Positions 11,061-23,800 of a DNA stretch of 64,000 nt are shown here, in pieces. Every line of letters starts with the position of its first letter. The stretch's first letter is position 1. The notes below the pieces were generated by a model. That model was not told where the DNA came from. It saw only the letters and a list, made by a program, of their open reading frames with translations, and did not search any database. A program made the translations under genes and the position numbers. Origin of the DNA: Nautilus pompilius (lineage: Eukaryota; Mollusca; Cephalopoda; Nautilida; Nautilidae); assembly GCA_018389105.1 (NCBI GenBank), contig JACATO010000688.1:288001-352000 (forward strand), given 5' to 3'.

Positions 11061-12520
11061 GAACACATACACAAGATTTTTTTCCCATTAATCATAAACA
11101 AATTCACCAGTGTGAAAAAATACATTAGGTATAAAAAAGTGCATATCATTTGAAGAATATATGTTTGTTTTCTTTTTTTAAATGTGTGTACTAATGTTAG
11201 TGTGGCACAGTCAGGTCACAGATTACATACACATGTGATCTTTTCCTTATTCCATCTTATTTCATTCCGATCTTTTATTAATGTAATTACGATTGATGAA
11301 AGAGAGATAATGTACCACTCTAACTTGTGTGCTATTTTAGCCAGGAACCTATAAAAAATACTGACCTTTTTTTTTTTTAAATGAATAAACCCAATCTCTA
11401 GTCCTCTAGAATTATAAAACTCTAAGTGACACATCCATATACAGGAAATGAAGTCAGAATGGTCGACAGGGCAAGTGATCAGTGGGTGGATGTCTGTCAG
11501 CATCAGGGTTACTAGAATATCTTGAGCAAGTGTTAGGCAATAGGTTTTAAAACACAAAAAAGGCTCATTTTAAGAAGCAGCTGAAGCAAAGAATTTGAGA
11601 GCCATCTGATATGAAAGGGCAAGGAAAATATAATAGCTGTGCTGGTGCATGTTCAAAGACTAACTAAACAGAGTTTACAGCAAGGGAAGCATCACTGCAC
11701 CCTGCCAATGAAGAGAGCGGGACAACCAGATAAAGAGGAGCCAGGTGCCATGGGCCAACAGATCTGAGTTATCTGTTACATAGAGGATAGATGAACAAAG
11801 CTGTCAGCTCTCAACAATAGCCTAGGAGAATGATGGTATGAAAATCAGGCCTCATAACTTATGTAAAGGTCAGAGAGGTCAACATGCATGGCAGTACCAA
11901 AATATGCCAAAGTGGAAGAAAGGGAGAGAGAAATGCATATATGAACGTTATGGAATGCCACCCAAAGCAGTAGATAAATAATAACCATTTACAATTATGA
12001 ATTTTAGTTTTAAATTAACAGTAAATTCTACAAAAAAACAACAATAGTAAACCATTTGTTTGCAAAAGACTAATATAAAATTACTACCTAAGTTTTAATT
12101 TCTTTGTAATAACTTAAAAATGAATTTAATATTTAAAAATATAAATAAAAATGAAGATGCAATAAGCTTTGAAAAGTTTATCATGTATCCAATGCTGCAA
12201 TCGTAAACTTTAATAATGAATAAATTAACATTTGAGAGAGAGGGAGAAATCAGTAATTCTCAATCTTAATCTCAGTGCACCACCATTAACCCAATAATAA
12301 ATTCTTGCAACCCCAACTTTCCGTATCATTAGTATAAGCTGCAAGCATCCATCATGCCAACTAAAGGGCAGTCCAGGGAAATGCTTTCCTGAAGAAAAAA
12401 AGGGTTAAATAATGCAATTCTGGATATCTAGACCATGGACTAAATGCATCTCAGGGTGTCAGTATATAGTTGGGAAGGTGATGTTGTACAAGCAATACAC
12501 AGGTGGAGATTATACCATAG
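11061..12520. other. AT-rich DNA with a richer patch at 11.6-11.96 kb, unassigned
   Basis: Most is simple A/T-rich sequence. The patch at about 11640-11960 is more balanced in composition and may be an old LINE or element fragment, but no domain could be read in it. Confidence 0.4.
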
Positions 12521-12524
12521 AAAA

Positions 12525-13830
12525 TATGGCATATATAGCATTCAAAATAATTATGGAAACAGACGAAAAAGCCGGGTATAAAATGTAAATAGCATGTGGT
12601 AGAATTGTATCTCATGTGCACAAATAAAATGGGCCATATTACAGTCATGTGTTGATATAGTGCATTGTGATTGGTTATTATCCACACAACCAGAAAGTGG
12701 CACACCTGAAAATGGACTATAAAAGTGTAAGCAGTTACATCATTGTAATGGGGTGAATGTGTGGTAAATACTCTGGCTCCCAGGAAGGGAATATCACACA
12801 AGAAAATAGAGAAATCAGAGTTTTAGCTAATGAAGGCTGCTCCATATGACAGAGTGCAACCAAGCTGTGTGATTCAGGAGCTGTGTGCAAGACTAAGGAA
12901 GATATGTGAAATTGGTGCTGTTGACAAACAGATGCAGTTAGAGGAGAAAGCTCAGATTCTCCAAAGGTAATGCTAAGGATCTTGGGATATGCGCTCTGTT
13001 TGCCAGACACTGATCCAGTGAAGATCTTGTAAATGACCCAGCTGCAAGTGTTCAGGGTGGAGTGGTGTTGGTATATGTGGTAGCCATAAAACCTGTTACC
13101 AAAGAGAGACAACCAAATGGCAAGGCTAAGATGGGCAGCAAGAATTAAACACTAGATCACACACTTTACAAATTTGCACTGTTTAGCAATAATCAATAGT
13201 AGTTTGTTTAAAATCTAAGTAGGGAGCAGTACAATAGTTACGGTAAAGTATGAAGGCGGATCAATACAAATGCAGAGCTGCACATCAGTGTCAGATATTT
13301 GTATAAAACTGAAGGTGTACTGACTGCCATCAGATACAGGCAGGTTCTCACTCATCATGCAATTCCCTAAGAAAAAAAAGTCTCATTGGACTGGAATTCA
13401 TCTTCCAACATAACGATGACACTAAGCATATAGTCAGTGTGGTAAAAGAAAACTATCTGAAACATAAAGAGGCTGAAAATGGAACACTCACACAGATGCC
13501 TTGGTCTGCCCAAAGTCCTGATATAAACATCACTGAAGCTATATGTAGTTATAAGGCTACTGAGAAAGTCAGAGAGCAGTCAAACACCTCAGATAAAATG
13601 TGGAAAGGGTTGCAAGGTATTTGGAACAACATTCTATAGCCAAACATCGAGGAGTTAAAAGCAACCTGTCCCGCTCTTTTAAAATAAAAGGCTTACATAC
13701 AAAATACTGTTGCACTATACAATGCATTGTGTATGTATTATGTGTCTCATTGCTCATTACTTGTACATTCTGTGTATATTTCGAAAACAGTCAAAAGATT
13801 AAATATCACATAAAAGTTCTTGTTGCAACT
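12525..13830 (+). mobile_element. Tc1-like element (DD36E-type), decayed copy B
   Basis: Sister of the copy at 7775-9390; it lacks the 450 bp insertion and so preserves the empty site near 13303. Shared segments include the TAATCAATAGTAGTTTGTT region and the whole C-terminal transposase. It is divergent enough from copy A, with many indels, that both insertions look old. Ends are approximate. Confidence 0.75.
13310..13640 (+). pseudogene. Tc1-like transposase, C-terminal catalytic remnant (copy B)
   Basis: An upstream frame gives LTAIRYRQVLTHHAIP. After frameshifts come NDDTKH and VVKENYLKHKEAENGTLTQ, then MPWSAQSPDINITEAI. The Trp and SPDINITEA block are better kept than in copy A. Extra codons relative to copy A lengthen the Asp-to-Glu spacing by about two residues, probably small insertions after inactivation. 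Stops and shifts upstream mean no active enzyme. Confidence 0.8.
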
Positions 13831-14640
13831 CCATTTGGAGACTTGATTCCATAATTTGGGAACCATTAAGATAAATACTTATATTAGCAAATGAGACTGC
13901 TTCAAAACTGTCTTTAGCCAAACATAAAAATTCCATTAGGATCAGTACAGTTTGAATCTGATTACACTCTATAAATTAAGAAAAATGTAATCATTCATTT
14001 TAGTTTTGTGTTCTTCAATCATGTGATGCCTATTCAAACTTGAGATTCTGTAGCAAGTGTCAAATAAATCCATTGGCTGTTTATAATTCAAAATAGGTTG
14101 ATTTTCTGTGTGTGTGTGTGTGTGTCATTATGAATGTTGAATTCCATTTGCCTTTTGTTCGGCCTTAAAGTAGATCTATCTATAACGCGCAGCTTCTAGC
14201 ACAACATCATAGAAACCAGTGGAGCATATAGTCATTCCTGACTGATTTCACTATCTTTATAGCTTCTGATTTTAATATGTAGGTATTAACTAATTACAAA
14301 ACAAGTTACTTTTCAACTATGCAACTGTCAGATTAATGACAATTTTATGCCATTCATGACAGAATCTATTCATAGTTCCACATGTGTTCATGTGTATGTA
14401 CTGGTACATACAACACTATCATTGTGTTATCAGTCACCAGGTTATGGTTCAGATTAATAATTCTATAAGGCATCAGATCAGCCTAAAGAACTGTCTTCTT
14501 GTGCTAGATGGCCAGGAAGTTCAAAACACAACAGCGCTGACTGGCTCAAATCTACACCCATCTTCCTTCTTTCCGTATCTCACCGACACACAAAGAATGG
14601 TTTCAGTACTTATTTATTTCTTGCCCAATTACATTTAAAT
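13831..14640. other. AT-rich spacer, no gene recognised
   Basis: Contains a GT microsatellite at 14106-14125. No coding similarity was seen. Confidence 0.5.
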
Positions 14641-15067
14641 GTTAGATCCTTCAGAGGTAGAAGGATTTTGGGAAACAACAATTGTTTCCCAGCACCTCAG
14701 CCGGATTTTCCATTGTACTACTATTCACATGCTTCCTACCGTGCAGCAAGTTTTATTTTTCTCTTCTTCTCAAAACCACATCGCATCTACAGATTTCCTT
14801 CAGCTGATGAGTTTCTTAAAATTTTACCTCCAGAGGAGAATGCATTAAAAACTTTTGGTGGAACGCTATTTTTCGACCATTAGCGATCCCCAGAAGGATA
14901 TCTTAGCGATGGGAAATGCCTGTATGTTAGTTAGTGTCTTTAATCAAATTTGCCAACATTTTTGTTTTCTTTGTTTTCTTTTACCGATGATGGATGTTTT
15001 CAACAAATCAGAAAGTATTACTCTAAAACTGGAGTCTTCTTCAAGAGCTGGAGGACTTATTATCTAG
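14641..15067 (+). other. Cluster of overlapping open frames, unrecognised
   Basis: Three overlapping plus-strand frames of 69-71 residues are open between 14639 and 15067 in different phases. One reads PQPDFPLYYYSHASYRAASF then RIYRFPSADEFLKILPPEEN, which looks more protein-like than the AT-rich surroundings. A single older coding segment with frameshifts is possible. No family was recognised and no splice sites are convincing. Confidence 0.2.
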
Positions 15068-16265
15068 TATACATAGCCGGAAAATAGAATCCTTTGGTTA
15101 TATCTAACTGTTTGTCCTGATGAAATTAAAGAGAAAAAAAAGAAGATATTTCGAGGAGAATGCAACAAGCCCGTGGCGGTACTGGCTGCGGCAGTTCAAT
15201 TAAATAAAGTAAAGGGAAAAAAGCTAGAAAGAAAAGTACTGATGTTTTAATTAAGCAAGAGTGAAGCTGACTGAAATCTAAAGTATGCAAAGAGATCACC
15301 TATCAAGAAATAATTGTCAGAAGACATTATCAGTCCTGTGTCATCTGTCACGGCTCATTCCAATCCTCTAATGCTCTAAGCCTTTGTAATGGATGAATTC
15401 ATAGTGGTGGATGACCAGATTCTACGTGCAATTCATCAGTTATTAGGGAAACAGAATATTAAAATGTTTGAAGACAGTCTGGCTTACAGGGATATAGAAG
15501 ATAATGCAAAATGTTGAGGTTATATATTTTTTAAAAAAAAAAACTGTACAAAAACTTTGCTAAAATTAATTAAAAAAACAACAACATTTGTTTGTTGTTT
15601 TTTTTTAATCTGCTATTTTGTTTTTTTTTAATAAAAGGGAGTATTAAAGATAATGTATAATGGTTATCAAAGTAAAGCACAATATTCCTTTTGCCCTAAA
15701 AAGATTATGAATGAAGTTTTCAATCATCTTCATCTGATATCAAATTAGATTTAAAATCTTAAGTAACAAATCTTTCATGAAGTTTACCAAAGGCACAAAA
15801 TCTGAAGATTTAACATAAATCTAAAGCATACCAGCAAAATGAGAAAAGAAACCTTTTAATTAATTTTTTCTTTCGTTTAAAGGAACCGGGAGCCAAGTAA
15901 CTCTGATATCTTTGCTCTACTTGTAATCACATCACTATTACAGAATGCAAAATATTTAAAAAAATATATATATATATTATTAAGTTTTACTACTTCTTGC
16001 AACATTTATTCATTTTTAATGTGATTTTTTTCTTTTATCACCCTGATTCACTGTGTGAACAAAATACCCAGCATTCCACACAAAAGAGTAAGTTGACACC
16101 TGAGCAGTTAACATAACTCGATATCTTCTCATTTTTTGTTTTTGTTCCAACAGATAGTTTATAAATGCATTTTTGATAGATATTTAAAAATATATAACTT
16201 AGAAGGCACAAAATTATTTTTAAAAATCAATAAAACTAATTGATAGGCTAATAAGTCTGATTTAA
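15068..16265. other. AT-rich DNA with A/T homopolymers, no gene recognised
   Basis: An imperfect inverted repeat of A-runs with ACAACAAC against GTTGTT lies at about 15568-15606. A short frame at 15390-15516 (VVDDQILRAIHQLLGK) might be a transposase tail, but this is too weak to call. Confidence 0.4.
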
Positions 16266-16269
16266 TAAG

Positions 16270-17480
16270 ATGGAACATAAAGCTGATACGGCATATATCG
16301 GTATGCAAGATATCAAAGATATACCGTGCATGCTTGATAGAAAAAAGAAAATTTGTTTTGCTTATATAGTTGGAGAATTAGCAACAGTACACAAAGCTAC
16401 AATCAACTGTCTTACGTCAGTTTTTGGATATTATCAAGACTAAATATACAGTGAACAGTCGAAACCTGATCAGTTTTTCAGTCGTAGGAAAAAAGGTATA
16501 GCTGACAAACTCGGAAAATAGATTTAAAGACATTAAATAGGTGGCTGGAAAGCTTTAAAATTTGCATAGTATTTTGTGTAAACAATTGTATGGAGAAGCT
16601 GAAGAGGTGGATCTGGGGTTATAACAGCTTGGCAAGGAAAGTTAGCCTACATTATTCACGAATATGTTCCAAAGGGGGATGTTGAGTGTAATGAGATTGC
16701 TTTTAAAAAAATAAAGCAATCCCTACTAATTACTAGTAAACTTTGAGTAGGTGGGAAAAATTGTCGAAAGACTGACTCAGGGTGTTGTTGTTTTTAACGC
16801 TGCGGCATGCTAGGCAAGATGGAAAAAGTATGGAATTGAGAAGTCCCGCAACCAAAGTGGCTAAAGAAATTTTAACTTCTTGATCAAGGTGTTATCTACC
16901 AAATGACAGTGGAGTTCGGAAAATCGATTTTACAGTCAATGGTAACATGCATGACTGACAGTAGTTCAGTGTCAGAGTTGGAAAAGTCAATCGCAGTTCT
17001 CAATGCTGTCAATGGCTAGCCAAGGCTATTAAAGAGATTTCACTAAACACAATTGAAAAATGTTTCAAGAAAGCTGGTTTTGAATCCCAGTATAAATAAT
17101 AACAGTTTGGAAGCAGATGAAGATTTGCAACTTGTAATAGAAAATGCAAATGTGGACACAGTTTCTGCCAACTTTGCTAAAAACTGTGTACTGCCAAAGA
17201 TATTCAATCACTGAATAATCTTATAGAAGCACTCAAAGCCACAAAAAACTGATAGTGACAATCCTGATTTTAAAAGACGAAGTAGCAGAAAACAAATAAC
17301 CTCATAAAGACATGCAAAAACATTCTACTTAAAATATGGCATCTGAGAAATTTTGTGATGCAAGTGAAGAATTCTAAACTGATGACAATGTTAGATGTTT
17401 GATGCATCACAGAAAATTGCACTGTTGTCCAGGATAGGAGAGAGCAAAGCAACCAACTCTGCTGCACCTTTCTAATGTTG
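16270..17480 (+). pseudogene. Tigger/pogo transposase, heavily decayed
   Basis: Fragments in several frames follow the order of a Tigger protein. LNRWLESFK (about 16536) matches the end of the HTH region. AWQGKLAYIIHEYVPKGDVE then NEIAF (about 16622-16702) matches the W-x-KL...Y-PKDIFNADETGLF block, with the catalytic Asp lost. LAKAIKEISLNTIEKCFKKA (about 17018-17077) matches the conserved C-terminal helix block. Many stops and shifts are present and inverted ends were not found. It is one of the oldest insertions here. The region beyond 17100 is assigned only by position. Confidence 0.6.
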
Positions 17481-18642
17481 TAATCCTGCTGAGAATTACG
17501 ATAATTAAAAATTTTAAATAAATATTTTTCAAACTGAAACCATTGTGATAATTCTGTAAATTTACATTTCATACAGCCTGATACATGAAATTTCTTTTCA
17601 AAATATTTAAAATGTGGGAAGACACTTCAAAAATAAGTTCAGTAACACAAGTAGAACCTAACATAGAATAAACTCTCATAAGACAGAAAGGTGCCTAAGA
17701 TGGAAATCTTCTTTAGACCAGCTCTTTCACACAGTTTCCGCTGTACCATTATTCAAAGAGATACTGGCAGATAGATTTTTTGGGTTTTTTTTTTTTTGTT
17801 TTTCTTAAAAACAACTAAGATTTAAATTTTATGCCAGATTGAAACTGCAATTTAACTCCAATTTATTTACAATGTCAAATGTGGGTTCTGTAGTAGATAA
17901 TTTAACTGGTCCCCATAGCAGAATCTATATTTTGCTAACAGATTGTGAAAAGAAAGCTTCCCACGTGAGTAGAAGCTGGGAATGATTTCTGGTTCCATTC
18001 TGTTTCTTATATGAGTTAGGCCATGATAACCTATAACTGATCGCTTAGTTTTCCAAATTTTATAGCCACCACTCCGTAAAACAGCCAGACATTCTTATTG
18101 ATCATCATTTCATTTATTTAATTACTAAAAGTGTGACTTTTAAATAGATGCTTTCTAACATGTTCCGTCTTTGACAAGTGAGGCAACAGTAACTTACTGG
18201 AAGCCAGTAATCCAGTTTATCAACCGGTGTCCAAAGAAATTTAACTGGTGATCAAAATATAGGAAAAAAATTACTTATTGATGTTGATCGGAAACTTAAC
18301 AGAAATGTACATTTTTTTTTTCTTTTTGCTAATGGCTTTTCTACTTTCAGAACCATTCTTTCAATAAATCCATCAGACTTGGGTATTAATACCCTCAATG
18401 TGATGCTTTCACATATAAATTTTCACATTTGTAGCCATCTAAACATTTCAGCCAATCACTAAAATGTTCCACAATCAGTTTTTGGTTGTATAATGACAAC
18501 TTGGTGACGTATCCCATAACAAAAACAGTTCAACGAATGCATGAAGTAAACCACTATTCACAGTTATCATCATATACTTCCCTATTTAGAGAGGAGGTTA
18601 CAGATCCCACTCATAGTCATGAGACGAGGAATCTTGGGTCAA
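17481..18642. other. AT-rich spacer, no gene recognised
   Basis: Simple A/T-rich sequence with T-runs. No coding or element signal was seen. Confidence 0.5.
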
Positions 18643-18644
18643 TA

Positions 18645-19937
18645 CGAGGTCTGTCGAAAAAGTATCCAACTTTATTTTTTCCCGTGGGAGGTAATGATGT
18701 TAGGGAGGCAAAAGTGTGCATAGTGGAGCCGCATGCCTTCATGCACTTATGTGGTTTTTGGTGGGCTTGCTGGATGTGACAGTTGCTGTTGGGCAGCCAG
18801 CGTGTGAGGTGCTGTACCACTTACTCGATGCATTTCCATTTTGCCGGTGATGACGGAACGTGTGGAGCAATGATCTTGCATCAAGTTTTGCCAAAAGCTT
18901 GGAGATACCCAAGTGGAAACAATTCACAAAATTCAACAGGTGACAATGCCATTGGTGTTACCCAAATAAAAGAATGGTACAACAGGTTCAAAGATGGCTT
19001 CACATCAGTGGAGAGTGACCAGCGTTCCGGGAGGCTGTCAACAAGCCACAATGCAGTTGTTATCGAGAAAGTGCAGACCTTGATAATGGAGGATCGTCGT
19101 TTGACAGTGCGGGAAATTGGTGACGAGGTTGGAATAAGTAAAAATGATGCACATGCAATTTTAAAAGAGGATTTCGGCTTTTTTGCAGAGTGGCAGCAAA
19201 ATTTGTGCCCAAGCTGCTTTCTCAGGAACAACAACAACTTCGTCTTGATGTTGCGCAGGACCTGCTGGATACTGCAAACAGGGGTCCTGAGTTCCAGAAT
19301 ACTGTGATAACTGGAGATGAGACGTGGGTGTATGGGTATGACCTGGAAACCAAAGCTCAGTCATCACAGTGGAAGCACCAAACGTCACCAAGGTCCGGAG
19401 CAAAATCAAGGTGATGCTGACTATTTTGTTCAACTACCAAGGCATTGTGCATTACAAATACGCACCAAAGAACAAACAGTTACAAAGGAGTATTATCAGG
19501 AAGTCCTCTGACATCTTTGTGATGCAGTTCAGCGCAAGAGATCAGATCTGTGGGCCTTGCAAAACTGGCAGCTGCATCATGACAACACATCGGTTCATTC
19601 CTCGCAGCTGATCCAAGGTTTCTTGGCAAAGAAAGGCATTTTGCTCATTAACCAGGCTCCCTACTTTCCAGACATGGCTCCTTCTGACTTCTGGTTGTTC
19701 CCAAAAATGAAGATGCCACTGAAATGCTCCTGCTTTGAGAGCAAAGTGGACATCATGCAGGAGCTGAGAGCCATTCCGGAAGAAGCATTCCAGATGTGCT
19801 TCGAACAGTGGAAAGATTGCTGGGCTAAGTGTGTGGAGGCACAAGGAGCCTACTTCGAAGGGGATTAGCAATTGAACCCCACCAAGTACGTAATTTTTTT
19901 CCCAGCCTAAGGTCGGATATTTTTTTGACAGACCTCG
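18645..19937 (+). mobile_element. mariner element with both ends, inactive
   Basis: The left end CGAGGTCTGTCGAAAAAGTA and the right end (reading inward CGAGGTCTGTCAAAAAAATA) are near-perfect inverted repeats of about 23 bp. TA flanks each side (18643-18644 and 19938-19939). The length of 1293 bp is that of a full mariner. The good ends and long readable blocks make it one of the younger insertions in the window. Confidence 0.93.
18783..19868 (+). pseudogene. mariner transposase, DD34D triad readable, frameshifted
   Basis: The N-terminal HTH block covers IKEWYNRFKDG, SVESDQRSGRLSTS and LTVREIGDEVGISKNDAHAI, the classic GRP-like linker and HTH2. The catalytic residues are D1 in ITGDETW (codon 19316-19318), D2 in HHDNTSVHSS (19581-19583) and D3 in MAPSDFWLFP (19686-19688). 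Exactly 34 residues separate D2 and D3, as in mariners. The frame shifts near 19190, near 19400 and again near 19540, so no full protein is made. The C-terminus ends normally with GAYFEGD and a TAG just before the 3' inverted repeat. Confidence 0.92.
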
Positions 19938-20318
19938 TATACTGAATCATGGCCACCTTCTAAACCCTATCCCAACATGCTAAAGTCTCTACCAGAACTC
20001 TGTTTTCAGAGGTACCATCAGTATTAGAAAGTTGTTTGTTCCCTTTGCATATAAAATGTCAACATGCCTCTTTTTTCCTAAAAAAAAAAACTTCGAAATT
20101 TTACAGATTGGTGGAGTTCATTCTTCTGAGGACAGATGATGTTTTCGACTTGATAAACTTTGTCGAGCAAGACACCTTGCCCTTGTTGAAATTTTGCTAA
20201 TTCAAACTTGATCTCCTATCACACTTTACTGCCTTGTTTATCTCTAAATGCTGAATATTATGGGCTTATTATCTTTAAAATCTAAAGAAAATTTATCAGC
20301 AAATCCTCATCTCTAGTG

Positions 20319-20836
20319 CAGTCGAGAAGCCCTTATCGGAAATTCTAATAACTGAAAAGCTCCAAAACCCAAAATATTGTTGGAATGTATTCAGTGGAAA
20401 ATTCCAGAAGGTTCTGGGAAGGTCCCTGGGCAATGCGTGGGTCCAAACTCGCTTGACATATGTGCATTACTCACTGTACTTTTTGTGCTTTGTTGTTGCT
20501 GTGAATGTACTTTGAAAATGTCGAAAAGGCCTGCACATACCCCTACGGTACCAGCAGGCAGGCCTTCCTACCGTAGTGATAGCTTACCTTTCTGATGGCT
20601 AAATGCACTGGTTTCATGCACAAAATGATTTTAAGATATTACACAAAACTACCTGTAGGTCATATGCATCCATATGCAGTTACAATGTTGCAAATGAACT
20701 TGTACCCAGTCCCCACTCTCTAGTGGGTTAGCTAACCAAAATTATGCCGGTATATCTATATTCCAAAATCCGAAAAAATTCCGGTATCCGAAACACATTC
20801 GTCCTTAAGGATTTTGGATAAGGGAATCTCAACCTG
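20319..20836 (+). mobile_element. Tigger-type MITE, 518 bp
   Basis: The left end CAGTCGAGAAGCCCTTATC and the right end (inward CAGGTTGAGATTCCCTTATC) are imperfect inverted repeats, followed by AAAATCC/CCGAAA-rich sequence typical of Tigger ends. Inside, a short frame starting MSKRPAHTP (20518) looks like the beginning of a Tigger transposase but ends after about 26 residues. A smaller inverted repeat CTACGGTA/TACCGTAG lies at 20543-20576. No TA duplication survives. Confidence 0.8.
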
Positions 20837-23800
20837 AACCTAAAAGTATTCCCTTAATTTCTGTTGTAGTCGCTTCTTTCCATATTCTTTTTTCTGAGAT
20901 TCCTGTTGTGAGACTTTTCAAACTCCTCAAGATGGCATTTACAAATGTTTTGTCATTTCACTATCAGTTATATTTATCACGTGTTAGGCTTTCTTTCATC
21001 TCAGATGACAAAATTACCGCCATAAGCATCTGTTTTACAGGTTTCTATTAGCTTGCTCCTGAGGTTGTGGCAGCTTTTGGTGGATGAGATTTTTCTCCAA
21101 CCGATTATCATGCGCACTAACTACCATCTCCCTACATCTGCTCATTACGGCAAAGAGGGACCTGGTGGAATCCAAGAAGAATTGTGTGCAATTACTTTTG
21201 CACAATATGCAGTCACAGTTCTTAATGGAAAACATTACTACGACTATTTGTCTACACATAATGTGATACCTTATGGCAATGCAAACGTTTTTCCGAAATA
21301 CATTTACACTTTTATTGGTGACAGCAACAAAGAAGTTCTCTAAAACATTGATAATAATCATTCACATGTCGTACACCAGTTTCAACAATGGACAGCAGCC
21401 TGATGAAAAAGCATATAGTACCACAGATGTTTGCTAAAGACTGTTGGCTATCGTGCGCCATAGGGTGCCTAGTATTTCAAACTTTGACGAGGTAATTTCT
21501 ACTAGAAATGTTCGTTTTAGACATGGGAGTGGGCCTCTGGCTGCAAATAATATATAAATATAGAGAGACAGTCACCACAAGCACTAGAAATCTTCAGATA
21601 AAATATGGCTAAAATCTTTCTACATTTCACTTTCTAAATAATGTTTGGTAATTGAAAAAAAAATAAACAAAGGTATTAAACCTTGACTTTCACACAAGTC
21701 TACTAACAGGTTTTATTCCTTCAAGATCATTTTAGAATAATAATACCATAGATGTTCAGAGCTAAACACTGTTATGGAGGCTGTTTCTATCTGATATCTA
21801 TTTGGGAAGAAGCAAACATAATGTAAGATTTTCTTTTTTTTTTTATTTGTCATGCATTTACAGACTAAATTCTTGTTTTGTCTTTGTATTAAAAAAGAAA
21901 ATATTAGAACTCTTGGTAATATCTTCTAGCTACACCTAAAAACCTGATCTAAATAAATAAATCAAGAAATAAAGACAGGAATAATGCTAAAGATTTAAAT
22001 AATATTGTACATTTTTTGTCTCTTGTTTCAGAATGGAAGCCATTACAAAATATGTACAAGGATCCATTTGAGAAAACTACCTATTTAATGAAGTAGCGAA
22101 CTTTTTTGTTTAGTCAAATGATTTCCATAAAACAAGAAAAAAATCATGGGAATTCTGAAAGTATGAGAGCTAATGAGCTGTTCAACTCAGTGGCTCATGC
22201 CTCCACATTTGAATCTATTGTCAGAAGCCCAAAGGATTTAATAGAACATCATGCGGAGACATTGTTAATGGAGAAAAGTGCCAGATTGCACTTCTGTAAA
22301 TAAGTCTGTTATTTTAGGAATCAGCTGGCTTCAACGAGCAATGTTTTCATGATTTGATTTCCTCTCACTGGTGCCACCCATAGTCAAGTAACGGCTTTTA
22401 AATTTGTTACCTCCCCTGGGTAAGTAAGGAAATTGGAAGAAATGGAAGGTAGAGCCCCAAGTCAGTTGATGGGAAGTGAACAATTATGCATTAAGTAGCC
22501 ATAGCTACCAGACATGCATTTCCATCTAGATGTGGAAACATATGAGCACTCGCAGTTCTGTACAACTTGTTAATGTCTTTCTTAAAACAAAAAAGAAAAA
22601 AAAAAACTATTATCATACGGTTTGGAATACAAGCCAAAGGGTTCCACACACCTATGCATGCATGTATGTGCACACACACACAATATTCTGAAGTAAAAGG
22701 GTGTATTTACACTCCCAAAACACATTTACCTTACCATATTACAAAGTAAAACCTACCAAGTTCTGATTGTTACAAATTTTGGATAGTTATAATCATAACA
22801 AATTTCTTTATTCAGGGAAATAGCTCAGCATAGTGCTAATGTAGATGAATGAACACTTTAGTTTACCAAATAATGGTTATCATAACAGTTTTCACGCTAC
22901 TCTTTATTATTACAAAAAACCATAAAGGGGGGGGGGGTCATTTTGCATTAACTCACCAAGGTTCTCAATGTAAAATATAACCACACAATCTTAGCATCCA
23001 ACTCTACCTAGTTTGCGAGTTATGGCACTACCTCTTGGTGGCTGTGCCCATTTTAAAAACATCATAATGATTTTAAGCCAATTTTGACTGCATCTCCTGA
23101 ACAGACGTAGCTGTTCTTCCCAAACTTAACATACTGATTATACAGTTTTTCAGAATATATTCTTTAGCATTTTCCTTCTGAAGTTATTAACCACTAAAAC
23201 CACAAAGGCAATCATACATAAAGCATTTTTTTGGTATTTTTACCCCCTCTAGTATAGTAATTTCAAGTTTAAATAGCTTCTAACTTTGATCTTGCTATTA
23301 ATGTACATCTCTCGGTGGAGAATTACGCTTTATACAATATGGCAGAAATAACAGTCTCATGTACATAAACAGTGCAAGTTATACATTTTTTGTTTTGTTT
23401 TGTATTCATAATTAGTCAACAGTCGCATTTATGTTAACAGAGTTCTTGTCGCATTGAATGACAAACTTTTAGAAATAAAGGGAGAGAATAGATAGAAAAT
23501 GGACACAACAAATTAACGATTCCTAAGGAACTGTCAAGGGTTTTCAAGCATAGCCCGGACAAGTTGTGGTAGCATGTGCTTACATGTACGTTGGAGCCTT
23601 AGCACCCTGTAACCTAACAGCAAACTTTCCCATAACAGTGATGAGTCCTTGGCATCCCCATGTAACACCTACACTGCAAAAGCATGATTAGACAAATTAT
23701 CTTGAAGAGCAGGAGTGTTACAAAATGGAAGCACTTTAAATCCGTGTAGCATAAGAACAGAAATGAATAAGCAACATCATCTTTAGAAAAATAGTATCGT

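Noticed and set aside
11640..11960. Possible RTE-type LINE tail
   Set aside because: A short KRAGQPD-like segment recalled the end of RTE endonuclease-RT proteins, but the rest did not follow.
12451..13112. Two minus-strand frames of 116 and 125 residues
   Set aside because: Antisense to Tc1 copy B and overlapping each other; no independent motif.
18617..19871. Minus-strand frames of 67-118 residues over the mariner
   Set aside because: Opposite-strand shadows of the mariner transposase.
21053..21343. 96-residue plus-strand frame
   Set aside because: No motif recognised and comparable frames are open on the opposite strand over the same bases.
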